Below are positions 48,822 through 64,000 of a stretch of DNA of 64,000 nucleotides, piece after piece. Position 1 is the stretch's first letter. The number at the start of each line of letters is the position of its first letter. The stretch is from assembly GCA_947625045.1 (NCBI GenBank), contig CANQMW010000013.1, positions 24,191 through 88,190 of the forward strand. Direction: 5' to 3'. The position numbers were made by a program, and so were the translations under genes. This stretch comes from an uncultured Oscillospiraceae bacterium (GTDB taxonomy: Bacteria; Bacillota; Clostridia; Oscillospirales; Oscillospiraceae). The notes under the pieces were generated by a model. It did not search any database. It saw nothing but the letters and a program-made list of their open reading frames with translations, and had not been told where the DNA came from.

Positions 48822-49793
48822 ATGTGCACAGCGGCCAGCTATAAGACGAAGGATCACTATTTCGGGCGGAACTTTGATTATGAGATATCCTTCCACGAGG
48901 GGGTCACGGTGATGCCCCGGAATTTTGTATTCAACTTCCGGAAGATGGGGGAAATGAAGACCCACTACGCCATGGTCGGCATGACCAGCCTGTGGCCGGA
49001 CTATCCCCTTTACTACGAAGCCACCAACGAAAAAGGCCTCTCCATGGCGGGGCTCAACTTCCCCGGCAGCGCGGTATACCAGCCCCTGGACCCGGTGAAG
49101 GACAATATAACGCCCTTTGAGTTCATCCCCTGGATATTGGGCCAGTGTGCCACCGTGGCGGAAGCCAGGAAGCTGCTGGCGAACCTCAATATGTACAAAG
49201 AGGACTTCTCAGAGCAGATGCCCCTTTCGCCCCTGCACTGGATGATCGCGGACCGGGACGAATGCATCGTGGCGGAGCCCATGGCGGACGGGCTGAAGGT
49301 CTTCGACGACCCGGTGAAGGTCATGACCAACAACCCTGCCTTCGACTGGCACATGACCAACCTGGCCAATTACATGTCCCTGAGTCCGGCGGACCCGGTG
49401 AACGCGATGGCGCCGGAGGTGGAATTGAAGCGCTACAGCCGGGGCATGGGCAGTCTGGGGCTCCCCGGGGACATGTCCAGCGCGTCCCGGTTCGTGAAGG
49501 CGGCCTTCACCCGCATGAACTCCCTGTCCGGGGACTCGGAGAGCGAGTCCATCAGCCAGTTCTTCCACATCCTGGCCTCGGCGGAGCAGCAGCGGGGCTG
49601 CTGCAAGGTGGACCACGGCTACGAGTACACCATCTATTCCTCCTGCTGCAACACGGACACGGGCGTTTACTACTACACCACCTATGAAAACAGCCAGATC
49701 ACCGCGATAGACATGCACCGCTGCGACCTGGACGGGGATAAACTCATAAGCTTCCCCCTCATCACCGGCCAGCAGATACGGTGGCAGAACTAA
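48822..49793 (+). CDS. Choloylglycine hydrolase family protein, probable bile salt hydrolase
   Basis: The 323-residue Ntn-hydrolase carries the nucleophile Cys directly after Met, so that Met removal activates it. Known catalytic positions are seen: Arg and Asp in FGRNFDYE (residues 14-21), Asn in SMAGLNFPG, Asn in VMTNNPAFDWHMTNLANYM, and an Arg in SASRFVKAAF. Bile salt hydrolases free glycine or taurine from bile acids. The related penicillin V acylases share this fold, but the NNPxFDWH-N motif and overall pattern favour bile salts. GGAGG precedes the ATG. It is a single-gene unit and a strong hint of gut life. Confidence 0.9.
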   Translation: MCTAASYKTKDHYFGRNFDYEISFHEGVTVMPRNFVFNFRKMGEMKTHYAMVGMTSLWPDYPLYYEATNEKGLSMAGLNFPGSAVYQPLDPVKDNITPFEFIPWILGQCATVAEARKLLANLNMYKEDFSEQMPLSPLHWMIADRDECIVAEPMADGLKVFDDPVKVMTNNPAFDWHMTNLANYMSLSPADPVNAMAPEVELKRYSRGMGSLGLPGDMSSASRFVKAAFTRMNSLSGDSESESISQFFHILASAEQQRGCCKVDHGYEYTIYSSCCNTDTGVYYYTTYENSQITAIDMHRCDLDGDKLISFPLITGQQIRWQN

Positions 49794-49795
49794 AA

Positions 49796-49829
49796 AACGG
49801 CCCGGACAGATGAAACTGTCCGGGCCGTT
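49796..49829. terminator. Bidirectional terminator
   Basis: AACGGCCCGGACAG (49796-49809) pairs with CTGTCCGGGCCGTT (49816-49829) between convergent genes. Confidence 0.9.
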
Positions 49830-49831
49830 CC

Positions 49832-50506
49832 TTATGAATGAGATGCTTTTTTTCGCTTGGGCCGGATGAAGACAAAGTACTCCGCCACGAGGCACACGGG
49901 GATGGCCCCCAGCACGTCCGCCGCCGAGTGCTGTTTGACGAAGCACACCGACGCGCACACGCCCAGCACGAAGAGAGCGATCAGCGCCTTGCCCACTCTG
50001 GAGAAGTCCCGGTCGTGCAAAAACGCGGACAATATGCCCAGGGAATAGGCCACGTGCAGGGAGGGGAAGACCCCGGTGCTGGTGTCGAAGGCGTAGATGA
50101 GGCCCAAGATCCATGTGAACACGTTCTCCCGGGGGAAGACCTCCGGGCGCAGGTCCTGGCGGCTGGGCCAGAGGATGTACACCGCCATGGCCAGGGCCTG
50201 AGTGATCATGATGTATATCTGTATCTGCCGGAACTTATCGATGTCGTAAAGCGCCGACCAGAGCAGGGACCCGAACACCAGCACATACCAGCCCACGTAA
50301 AATACCAGAAAATACTCGCAGAAGGGTATCCTGTCGTCCAGCCAGATGTGGATGAGGTGGCATTTTTCCGGGGGTATCAGGTTCTCCGTGAGGAAATAGA
50401 GGGCGAAGTAGGCCAGCCACCCAGCCAGGAGCTTCAAGTGGCTGAACTCCGGCGTGTTCAGCCGGGAAAAGCGGAAGCGGCGGTAATCAACGACCGGCGT
50501 TTTCAT
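49832..50506 (-). CDS. PAP2-family membrane phosphatase/transferase
   Basis: About 224 residues with five or six membrane segments. The PAP2 motifs are PSLHVAYSLG (catalytic His) and FVKQHSAADVL (second His and Asp), with WPSRQDLRPE before them, closest to the inositol-phosphotransferase-like PAP2 subgroup. It would act on lipid phosphates or move phospho-alcohols at the membrane. The start at 50506 is chosen for its GAGG at 9 bases. Another ATG two codons earlier is too close. It overlaps the acyltransferase gene, which suggests joint work on lipids. Confidence 0.85.
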   Translation of the reverse strand: MKTPVVDYRRFRFSRLNTPEFSHLKLLAGWLAYFALYFLTENLIPPEKCHLIHIWLDDRIPFCEYFLVFYVGWYVLVFGSLLWSALYDIDKFRQIQIYIMITQALAMAVYILWPSRQDLRPEVFPRENVFTWILGLIYAFDTSTGVFPSLHVAYSLGILSAFLHDRDFSRVGKALIALFVLGVCASVCFVKQHSAADVLGAIPVCLVAEYFVFIRPKRKKASHS

Positions 50507-51263
50507 CGGCATATACCTCTAAGGGCCTGTTCTTGGGATAATTCTTCTTCCCGATGTTCCGATAGGGGACCACGGTGTGCTCGGGAAGCGACACGGCCAT
50601 GTCCGTGATGGCGTCCATGAGAAGGGCGCAGATGCGGGCCCGCTCCTCCTTCACCGGCGCCGCCGGGTCGAAGGCGATGGGCTTCCCCAGATACATGGTC
50701 TTCAGGTACGGCGCTATGTACATGGGCACGAAGGACAGGACTTTGCCCGTCTTTTTCCAATATATCCGCCCCAGGTCGATGAACTTGTCCTGGAAGGCGT
50801 AGAGGATGTTGTTGCAGCGCTCGTTCTTCTCCGGAAAGATGACCACGCTGCTGCCATCCTGGAGCCGGGTCAGGGTCTCCCGGAAGGTGGTGATGATGCG
50901 GGTGTCGTGGTACACGGCGATGGTGTGGGCGTTATTGAAGATGCACACCGCCAGGGGCGCGATGAGGTAGGAGGCGATCTTGAAGAGCCAGCGCACGGAC
51001 TTTGGCTTGAAGGACCAGAAGTCCTCAAAGGCGTAGCCGGGGACCTCTTTTAAGTGCATCATCTGTCCGGCGCACCAGATGTAGTGCCGGCCGGGGTAGT
51101 AGAGCTCGCCGGCGATGGGGCCGAACATCTGGGTGTGGTTGCCCACGGCGATGACGGGCTCGTCGGGGAGGTTCTCCAGCCCCTCCACCTTCATCTTCGG
51201 GGAGAACAGACGCACCAGCCAGCGTATGAAGCGGTAGAGAAGCGTTGTCTTTTTGTCCGGCAT
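50487..51263 (-). CDS. Lysophospholipid acyltransferase-like protein with altered catalytic motif
   Basis: The 258-residue protein is of the glycerolphosphate acyltransferase (PlsC-like) fold (AVGNHTQMFGPIAGEL, VVIFPEKNERCNN, FVPMYIAPYLKTMYLG). The usual first motif H-x4-D reads H-T-Q-M-F-G here, so the catalytic Asp is missing or moved, and motif III FPEGxR reads FPEKNER. It may use a different acceptor or be a lipid-binding relative. It has an N-terminal hydrophobic/basic stretch. The PAP2 gene overlaps its end by 20 bases. Confidence 0.8.
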   Translation of the reverse strand: MPDKKTTLLYRFIRWLVRLFSPKMKVEGLENLPDEPVIAVGNHTQMFGPIAGELYYPGRHYIWCAGQMMHLKEVPGYAFEDFWSFKPKSVRWLFKIASYLIAPLAVCIFNNAHTIAVYHDTRIITTFRETLTRLQDGSSVVIFPEKNERCNNILYAFQDKFIDLGRIYWKKTGKVLSFVPMYIAPYLKTMYLGKPIAFDPAAPVKEERARICALLMDAITDMAVSLPEHTVVPYRNIGKKNYPKNRPLEVYADENAGR

Positions 51264-51369
51264 GGGTCTGTCTCCTTTCCCCGATTATGGATAACGAACA
51301 ATAGTATAGCACACTTTCGCTCCTCCGGCGCAGACAAATCTGCCGGAAAGGGAAATTTTTCGCCGGACA

Positions 51370-51398
51370 TTGAAGGATGAGCCGGGCGGGAGTATAAT
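51370..51398 (+). promoter_or_regulatory. Promoter of pfkA
   Basis: TTGAAG at 51370-51375, 17 bases, TATAAT at 51393-51398. Confidence 0.8.
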
Positions 51399-51437
51399 GG
51401 AAGCACAAAAAACTACACCGAAAAAGAGGGAGACATC

Positions 51438-52418
51438 ATGAGCGACATCAAGAGGATAGGCGTACTGACAAGCGGCGGCGATGCCCCGGGCATGAACGCG
51501 GCGGTGCGGGCCGTGGTCCGCACGGCGCTGGGACAGGACATGGAGGTAGTGGGCATTCGCCGGGGCTGGAACGGCCTGGTGCACAGCGATTTTTACCAGA
51601 TGACCTCCTCCTCCGTGGACCACATCCTGGCCCAGGGCGGGACCATCCTGTACACCGCCCGCAGCAAGGAATACATGACCGAGGAGGGCCGGGCCCAGGC
51701 CGTGGCCACCTGCAAGCTCCTGGGGCTGGACGCGGTGGTAGCCATCGGCGGTGACGGCACCTTCCGGGGCGCATTGGAGATGAGCCGGCTGGGCGTGCCC
51801 GTAGTGGGCATCCCCGCCACCATCGACAACGACATCGGCTGCTCCAACTATACCATCGGCTTCGACACCGCCTGCAACACCGCCATCGAGTGCATCGACA
51901 AGCTCCGGGACACCATGCAGAGCCATGAGCGCTGCTCCGTAGTGGAGGTCATGGGCCGCCACGCAGGATACCTGGCCCTGTACGTGGGCATCTCCGTGGG
52001 CGCCACGGCGGTGCTCATCCCCGAGCGGGAGGTGGACTTCGACCGGGACGTCATCGAGCGCATCCGCCAGTCCCGCATGCTTGGAAACACCCACTTCATG
52101 ATCGTGGTGGCCGAGGGCGCGGGCTCTGCCGTGGAGATCGGCGCCCGCATCCGGGAGGAGCTGGGCATGGACCCCCGGGTCACCGTCCTGGGCCACATCC
52201 AGCGGGGCGGCTCCCCTACCGCGAGAGACCGGGAGATGGCCACCCGCATGGGCTACGCCGCCGTCATGGCCCTGGTGAACGGGGAATTGAACTGCATCGT
52301 CGGAACCAAGGCCGGCGACCTTGTGACCACGCCCATCGAGGAGGCGCTGAACCAGGTAAAGCACCTGCAGATGGAGCGCTACGCGGTGCTGGAGGCCATG
52401 CACGCGAAGAACAAATGA
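51438..52418 (+). CDS. pfkA: 6-phosphofructokinase
   Basis: The 326-residue glycolytic enzyme phosphorylates fructose 6-phosphate. It has the ATP-binding GVLTSGGDAPGMNAAVRAVV and GGDGTFRGA, the catalytic PATIDNDI (TID pattern) and the effector and substrate sites MGRHAGYLAL and HIQRGGSPTARDR. In the second motif Gly-Gly-Asp-Gly-Thr indicates the ATP-dependent rather than the pyrophosphate-dependent form (which has GGDDS). AGGGAG lies about 7 bases before the ATG. Length is standard. Confidence 0.96.
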   Translation: MSDIKRIGVLTSGGDAPGMNAAVRAVVRTALGQDMEVVGIRRGWNGLVHSDFYQMTSSSVDHILAQGGTILYTARSKEYMTEEGRAQAVATCKLLGLDAVVAIGGDGTFRGALEMSRLGVPVVGIPATIDNDIGCSNYTIGFDTACNTAIECIDKLRDTMQSHERCSVVEVMGRHAGYLALYVGISVGATAVLIPEREVDFDRDVIERIRQSRMLGNTHFMIVVAEGAGSAVEIGARIREELGMDPRVTVLGHIQRGGSPTARDREMATRMGYAAVMALVNGELNCIVGTKAGDLVTTPIEEALNQVKHLQMERYAVLEAMHAKNK

Positions 52419-52486
52419 CCGCTTTTCATCCCGGGATGACTGTGCTATACTTACATTAAAATAAAAACGGAAAGGGAGCGTGCCAT

Positions 52487-54106
52487 ATGAAGCTGACATT
52501 TTTGGGCGCCACCCATGAGGTGACGGGCAGCTGTACCCTCATCGAGAACGGCGGCGTCTTCGGCCTGGTGGACTGCGGCATGGAGCAGGGCGCGGACCAG
52601 TTTGTCAACCAGGAGATCCCCGTCCAGCCCGGCAGTCTTGACTTCGTCCTTCTGACCCACGCCCACATAGACCACTCCGGCAACCTGCCCCTGCTCTACA
52701 AGCAGGGCTATTCCGGCCCCATCTACGCCACAGCGGCCACCTGCCACCTGTGCGAGATCATGCTGCGCGACTGCGCCCACATCCAGGAGTCCGACGCGGA
52801 GTGGAAATCCCGCAAGTCTCAGCGGGCCGGCGGCCCGCCCGTGGAGCCCGTGTATACCATGGACGACGCGGAGGCGGCCATCGCCCACCTGCGGCCCTGT
52901 GATTACGGCGAGCAGGTCCACATCGCCGAGAATGTCATCATCCGCTTCACCGACGCGGGCCACCTCATGGGCTCGGGCAGCATTGAGGTCTGGCTCACCG
53001 AGGGGGACGTGACGAAGAAGGTGGTCTTCTCCGGGGACATCGGCAACCTGAACCAGCCCATCATCAACGATCCCCAATATCTCAAGGAGGCCGATTATGT
53101 GGTCACCGAGTCCACCTACGGCGACCGGTACCATGAAAAGGCGGACCGGAACAACGTCCAGTTCCTGGCGGACGTGATCCAGCGGACCCTGGACCGGGGC
53201 GGCAATCTGGTGATCCCCTCCTTCGCGGTGGGCCGGACCCAGGAGATGCTCTATTTCATCCGGGAGATCAAGCTGAATAACATGGTCACCGGCCACGGGG
53301 ACTGGCCCGTGTACGTTGACAGCCCTCTGGCCAACGAGGCCACAGGCATCTTCCTCCAGTGCGACCGGGTCTACTTTGACCCGGACACCCAGGCGCTTTT
53401 GGACCAGGGGGTGAACCCCCTGGTGTTCCCGGGGCTCAACGTCTCCGTTTCCAGCGAGGAGTCCAAGGCCATCAACTTCAACAAGGACCCCAAGGTCATC
53501 ATCTCCGCCAGCGGCATGTGCGAGGCGGGGCGTATCCGCCACCACTTAAAGCACAATCTCTGGCGGCCGGAGTGCACGGTGCTGTTCGTGGGCTATCAGG
53601 CCGGAGGCACCACCGGCCGGGCCATCCTGGACGGGAAGGAGAAGATCAGCCTCTTCGGCGAGGAGGTGGCCGTGAAGGCGGAGATATGCTTCTTCCCCGG
53701 CAAGAGCGGCCACGCCGACAAGGACGGGCTCATCAAGTGGATCACCGCCTTTGAGAAAAAGCCGGACCTGGTGTTCGTCAACCACGGCGAGGACGAGGTC
53801 TGCCAGAGCTATGCCGCGTGCCTCAGGGATGAGTACGGTTTCAACACCTTCGCCCCCTATTCCGGCACCATCTACGACCTGGCGGCGGGCCAGTTCATCG
53901 AGACGCCCGCGGGCATTCCCATCGAGAAGAAGACATCCAAGCAGGCGAGGAACGACAGCGTCTTCGGCGGATTGCTGGCGGCCTGCCAGCGGCTCACCGA
54001 GCTTGCCAAGGCCTGCAAGGAGATCCCCAACAAGGAGCTGGCCAAGCTCACCGGCCAGATCAACTCCTTGGCCGACAAGTGGGCCGGCTGGGCCAAGAAA
54101 AAGTAA
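52487..54106 (+). CDS. Beta-CASP metallo-beta-lactamase RNase-like protein
   Basis: The 539-residue protein has a metallo-beta-lactamase fold with TGSCTL and the zinc motif LTHAHIDHSGNLP (residues about 56-68). It also has DAGHLMGSGS and SGDIGN. The beta-CASP motifs follow: ESTYGDRYH, SGMCEAGR and GKSGHADKDGL. This is the CPSF/YSH1-like group thought to cut RNA. Bacterial members have unclear substrates. The last 60 residues form a helical tail. AAAGGGAG lies close upstream. The next gene is 8 bases away. Confidence 0.93.
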   Translation: MKLTFLGATHEVTGSCTLIENGGVFGLVDCGMEQGADQFVNQEIPVQPGSLDFVLLTHAHIDHSGNLPLLYKQGYSGPIYATAATCHLCEIMLRDCAHIQESDAEWKSRKSQRAGGPPVEPVYTMDDAEAAIAHLRPCDYGEQVHIAENVIIRFTDAGHLMGSGSIEVWLTEGDVTKKVVFSGDIGNLNQPIINDPQYLKEADYVVTESTYGDRYHEKADRNNVQFLADVIQRTLDRGGNLVIPSFAVGRTQEMLYFIREIKLNNMVTGHGDWPVYVDSPLANEATGIFLQCDRVYFDPDTQALLDQGVNPLVFPGLNVSVSSEESKAINFNKDPKVIISASGMCEAGRIRHHLKHNLWRPECTVLFVGYQAGGTTGRAILDGKEKISLFGEEVAVKAEICFFPGKSGHADKDGLIKWITAFEKKPDLVFVNHGEDEVCQSYAACLRDEYGFNTFAPYSGTIYDLAAGQFIETPAGIPIEKKTSKQARNDSVFGGLLAACQRLTELAKACKEIPNKELAKLTGQINSLADKWAGWAKKK

Positions 54107-54114
54107 GACCGCCC

Positions 54115-54657
54115 ATGAGAGACAAGCTCAAGCGGTTTGAGGGTGAGCGCATCATCCTCACGGCCCGGTCCGGCTGGCGCAGCTATATCCTGCCGGCCTG
54201 CATGCTGGCCCTGTACGGCTTTTGGATATACGGGGCCTTGCAGACGGAAGGCGTGGACAGGCTTGTGCACCTCATCGCCCTCATCGCGGTGGGGGTGGAG
54301 CTGGTGCGCTTCTGCGCCCTGCGGCTGAAGGCGTTCCTGGTGCTCACGGACCAGCGGGTCTACGGGGAGACGGGCTTTCTCGTTATCCGCACCATGGAGG
54401 TGCCTTTGGACAAGGTGGGCGGCGTGTACGTGGAGCAGAACCCCCTGGGCCGGCTCACCGGCCGGGGCACCGTGGCCATCAGCACCTCGGGCAGCCTCTT
54501 TGAGTTCGACCACATCCCCGACGCCATCCATGTCCGGGACGCCCTCATGGAGCAGGTGGACCGTGTCCAGTCGGAGCTCAGTAAGCAGCGGGACGCGGAC
54601 GCAGCCCACGCCGCCGCCCGTGTCCGGGGCATGAGCCATAGGCGATTGAGGGGATAG
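54115..54657 (+). CDS. Bacterial PH-domain membrane protein
   Basis: The 180-residue protein has two membrane segments (about residues 20-65) and then a PH-like domain (LRLKAFLVLTDQRVYGETGF, MEVPLDKVGGVYVEQNPLGR then LTGRGTVAISTSG) of the bPH2/DUF304 type, ending in a charged tail. The role is unknown. Such proteins often bind membranes or oligomerise. ATG 54115 gives the natural start, although the ribosome site (AAGTAAG) is weak. It probably depends on translation of the gene 8 bases upstream. Confidence 0.75.
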   Translation: MRDKLKRFEGERIILTARSGWRSYILPACMLALYGFWIYGALQTEGVDRLVHLIALIAVGVELVRFCALRLKAFLVLTDQRVYGETGFLVIRTMEVPLDKVGGVYVEQNPLGRLTGRGTVAISTSGSLFEFDHIPDAIHVRDALMEQVDRVQSELSKQRDADAAHAAARVRGMSHRRLRG

Positions 54658-54665
54658 GATAATAA

Positions 54666-54791
54666 AAAGGCTCCCTTGTGCAAAGGGGCTGGCAGCGCGA
54701 AGCGCTGACTGGGGGATTGTCGCGTTACGAACGGTTACAACCCCTCTGCCTCGCTTCGCTCGGCACCTCCCCTTGCACAGGGGAGGCTTTA
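54666..54791. repeat. MITE-like imperfect palindromic element
   Basis: The ends AAAGGCTCCCTTGTGCAAAG and (inverted) AAAGCCTCCCCTGTGCAAGG are near-matching terminal inverted repeats. The inside holds further short inverted pieces (GCAGCGCGAAGCGCTG, GCGTTACGAACGGTTAC). There is no coding frame of note. The layout resembles small palindromic elements common in Oscillospiraceae intergenic regions. Confidence 0.75.
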
Positions 54792-54832
54792 AAACAAGAG
54801 AGACGCTTCATGATGAAGCGCCTCTCTTGTTT
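54792..54832 (-). terminator. Terminator of the GT-C gene
   Basis: AAACAAGAGAGACGCTTCA pairs with TGAAGCGCCTCTCTTGTTT (one mismatch). On the minus strand it ends in a T-rich TTGTTTTAAA. It lies directly after the stop codon at 54837. Confidence 0.8.
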
Positions 54833-54836
54833 CATG

Positions 54837-56111
54837 TCATGCACTCTGCTCTCCGGCGGGTCCCGGCGGGGCAGGGGAGGCCTCGTCCGGGACGGGGGCC
54901 TCCGGTTTTTTCATCATGGTCATGGCGGTGTAGATGAGCACCAGTACCAGCGCGGCCGCGTTGGCGATGGAGCCGTAGCGCATGGGCAGCAGGTAGCGCA
55001 TTTTGAGGTAGGCGTGGTACCCAAGAAGGGAACCGAAGTTGACGGCGAGGGCCGCCGGGGTGAACACCGGCGACGACACCGCCAGCACCACCGTCAGGAT
55101 GTCCGCCACGAAGAAGTACCGGTCGTGCATGTGGGGCAGGAAGAAGGGCACCCCCAAGCAGAACAGCAGCGCCGCCCCGAAGAGGGTCTTATTGTTGAGG
55201 CTTTTCAGCTTTATGACCAGCCAGACGTATATGCCGCTGCAGAAGAAGAACGTGAGCACCACGCCCACCCGGGCCGCGGCGGCGTTGGTCATGGAACTGA
55301 AGTCGAAGAGAGAATAGAGGCTGGAGGCGTTGTAGTTGAGCCCGTCGCCGATGGTGCCCGTGTTGCGCACGTACAGCGTCAGCAGCTCCCAGAACCCCCG
55401 GCCCGCGAACACGGCGGGGAGGATGGTGGCGATGTACACCGCCGGGAAGATGAAGATGTGCTTGATCTTGATGCGGCCGGAGACGAGAAACAGGAAGTAT
55501 ACCGGCAGCAGGAAGATGCCCTGGAGCTTGAAGGACACCGATATGGCCGCCATGGCAACACTGAGGCCGGGCCTTTCATCCAGCGCCAGGTACACCGCCA
55601 GCACCGCGAAGGCGGCATAGATGCAGTCGCACTGGCCCCAGAGGGCGCCGTTGAGGAACACCGAGGGCAGCCACAGCACCAGCATGAATGCGATGGCCTT
55701 CCGGTTGGGGTCTCCATCTGTAAGTACGCCAACCAGCTTCATGGCCCCCCAGGCCAGCACTACATCGAAGAAGATGCTCAAAACCTTGACGAGGTAGAGG
55801 TCATAGACGTTGGTGATGGAGATGAGGGAGAGGAAGTAGAGGTAGGGGACATTGTAGTTGCAGCTCCATATCTCCTGACCCAGGCCCTTCCAGGGCCCCG
55901 CGTCCCGCAGCGCCTGGATCCAGACCCGTATCCAGTCCTGATAGTCCAGGGTCTCATAGGGCAGCACACAGTAGCGCAGCACGAAGGCCAGCGGCACCAG
56001 CGTCAGCGCCAGGATGCGCCGGGTCTTGTCTTTTAAAAGCCCCTCCCGCCACAGAAGCCACAGGGCGAAGAGCAGTTCAAAATACAGCAGAATAGTGGCC
56101 CAGTAATTCAA
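54837..56111 (-). CDS. GT-C fold membrane glycosyltransferase
   Basis: The 424-residue protein has about ten to twelve membrane segments. The first outside loop contains LDYQDWIRVWIQ with the Asp expected of GT-C enzymes, and a later LNGALWGQCDCIYAAF segment matches the W-G-Q-x-D pattern of mannosyl/arabinosyl-type transferases. LPHMHDRYFFVADIL is another family-like loop. It would use a lipid-linked sugar. The start is an unusual TTG at 56111, supported by GGAGG 7 bases upstream. The C-terminus is a Pro/Glu-rich tail. Confidence 0.82.
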   Translation of the reverse strand: MNYWATILLYFELLFALWLLWREGLLKDKTRRILALTLVPLAFVLRYCVLPYETLDYQDWIRVWIQALRDAGPWKGLGQEIWSCNYNVPYLYFLSLISITNVYDLYLVKVLSIFFDVVLAWGAMKLVGVLTDGDPNRKAIAFMLVLWLPSVFLNGALWGQCDCIYAAFAVLAVYLALDERPGLSVAMAAISVSFKLQGIFLLPVYFLFLVSGRIKIKHIFIFPAVYIATILPAVFAGRGFWELLTLYVRNTGTIGDGLNYNASSLYSLFDFSSMTNAAAARVGVVLTFFFCSGIYVWLVIKLKSLNNKTLFGAALLFCLGVPFFLPHMHDRYFFVADILTVVLAVSSPVFTPAALAVNFGSLLGYHAYLKMRYLLPMRYGSIANAAALVLVLIYTAMTMMKKPEAPVPDEASPAPPGPAGEQSA

Positions 56112-56130
56112 GGGATATCCTCCTTACAGG

Positions 56131-56155
56131 AAAAAAGCGGCGGGTGGACCGCCGC
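56131..56155 (-). terminator. Terminator-like hairpin just before the GT-C gene
   Basis: On the minus strand GCGGCGG and CCGCCGC form a hairpin (56155-56137) followed at once by six T (56136-56131), 20 bases before the TTG start. It could attenuate the gene or stop antisense transcripts from the rpoB side. Confidence 0.6.
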
Positions 56156-56177
56156 GGAAAAGTTCATAAAATTTGTC

Positions 56178-56207
56178 TTGACATCCAGGGAAAGAAAATG
56201 ATAGAAT
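56178..56207 (+). promoter_or_regulatory. Promoter of rpoBC
   Basis: TTGACA at 56178-56183, 18 bases, TAGAAT at 56202-56207. A leader of about 140 bases follows before rpoB, and no gene is seen in it. There is no rplJ/rplL directly upstream, unlike many bacteria. Confidence 0.8.
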
Positions 56208-56355
56208 AATGTGCTATGCTCAAAAGGATGGGCCTCGTCTCCCATCCTCATCGTCTGTATTTTACCACATCCACAGAAAAAATCAAGGCGAAAGACAAAT
56301 TTTGTAACAACATACCCTGGCGTATCATCATATACCGAAGGAGTGATCGAAACAC

Positions 56356-63887
<7,532 letters not shown>

Positions 63888-63924
63888 AGGCCGTAAGAAC
63901 ACAGCAAAGCGCCCCCATCCAGAT

Positions 63925-64000
63925 TGAACAGCACCCCATTTGTTAGACAGTATGGTATACTGATAACGAATGGGGTGTTGCTTATGCCAAAAGGGAAACC
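63925..64000 (+). mobile_element. Left end of a probable IS3-type insertion element (cut by the window)
   Basis: TGAACAGCACCCCATTTG begins a segment with its own TATACT box (about 63956), a palindromic GCACCCCATT/AATGGGGTGTTGC pair and an ATG that reads MPKGK, as I know from starts of IS3-family orfA transposases in Clostridia. The end TG and position right after rpoC fit an insertion. The rest is outside the window. Confidence 0.5.
63984..64000 (+). CDS. Possible IS3-type transposase orfA, first five codons
   Basis: Only ATG CCA AAA GGG AAA is visible (M-P-K-G-K). A short spacer follows a GGGGTG site. Too short to prove. The call rests on the upstream IS-like end. Confidence 0.4.

Overview
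The window looks like a chromosome segment of a GC-rich, low-oxygen Gram-positive gut bacterium of the Clostridia, most like Oscillospiraceae (Flavonifractor, Lawsonibacter, Oscillibacter type). The reasons are strong AAGGAGG-type ribosome binding sites before nearly every gene, high GC with GCC/CTG/GAG-rich codon use, lipoprotein signals, a BceRS-AB type module, a bile-salt-hydrolase-like gene, DUF1002 and AGCS proteins, and tmRNA beside smpB. This is inference from gene content. No 16S gene is present.

Layout. 1-7.9 kb: the start of a sugar-transfer ATP-grasp gene, an alanine/Na+ symporter, an aspartate-type aminotransferase, then a leftward lic-like operon (winged-helix/nucleotidyltransferase/choline-kinase fusion, second nucleotidyltransferase, BCCT transporter) behind a near-perfect promoter, and a low-molecular-weight tyrosine phosphatase. 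8.2-24.35 kb: the most unusual region. An AgrA/AgrC-like two-component pair is followed on the same strand by two secreted Sel1-repeat proteins (962 and 3077 residues, the second with about 80 repeats) and a tandem array of seven small Cys-rich peptides with double-glycine leaders, closed by a strong terminator. Four poly-G tracts of 9-10 bases lie only in this locus: one at the 3' end of the kinase gene and three exactly in the codons of the double-glycine motif. The fifth peptide gene is out of frame by one G, so the array looks phase-variable. 24.3-30 kb: acyltransferase, trmB, pheT, pheS and tRNA-Leu(UAG), all leftward. 30-37 kb: a cytidylate-kinase-like gene, BceRS, BceAB and a serpin lipoprotein. 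37-43.2 kb: a leftward housekeeping run (nudix, murA, yycJ-like, rlmH, DUF2007, phosphosugar mutase, DUF1002). 43.3-45.4 kb: mecA-like gene, smpB, cyclophilin and ssrA. 45.6-51.3 kb: GNAT, a Phd/Doc pair with a frameshifted Doc, an XRE regulator behind a perfect 34-bp palindrome, a P1 peptidase, a choloylglycine hydrolase, PAP2 and LPLAT genes. 51.4-64 kb: pfkA, a beta-CASP RNase-like protein, a PH-domain protein, a GT-C glycosyltransferase, rpoB and rpoC, and the left end of a probable IS3-type element.

How the genes may work together. The 8-24 kb locus reads as one unit in which a membrane kinase and LytTR regulator would sense an outside signal and control secreted repeat proteins and a variable family of exported peptides. 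No peptidase-ABC exporter or modifying enzyme lies in the window, so export and maturation would have to come from elsewhere. The lic-like operon would import choline (or a related amine), phosphorylate it and activate it with CTP for surface decoration. A LicD transferase is not seen here. Several families of short palindromic intergenic repeats are scattered between operons, and one of them appears to be inserted into another.
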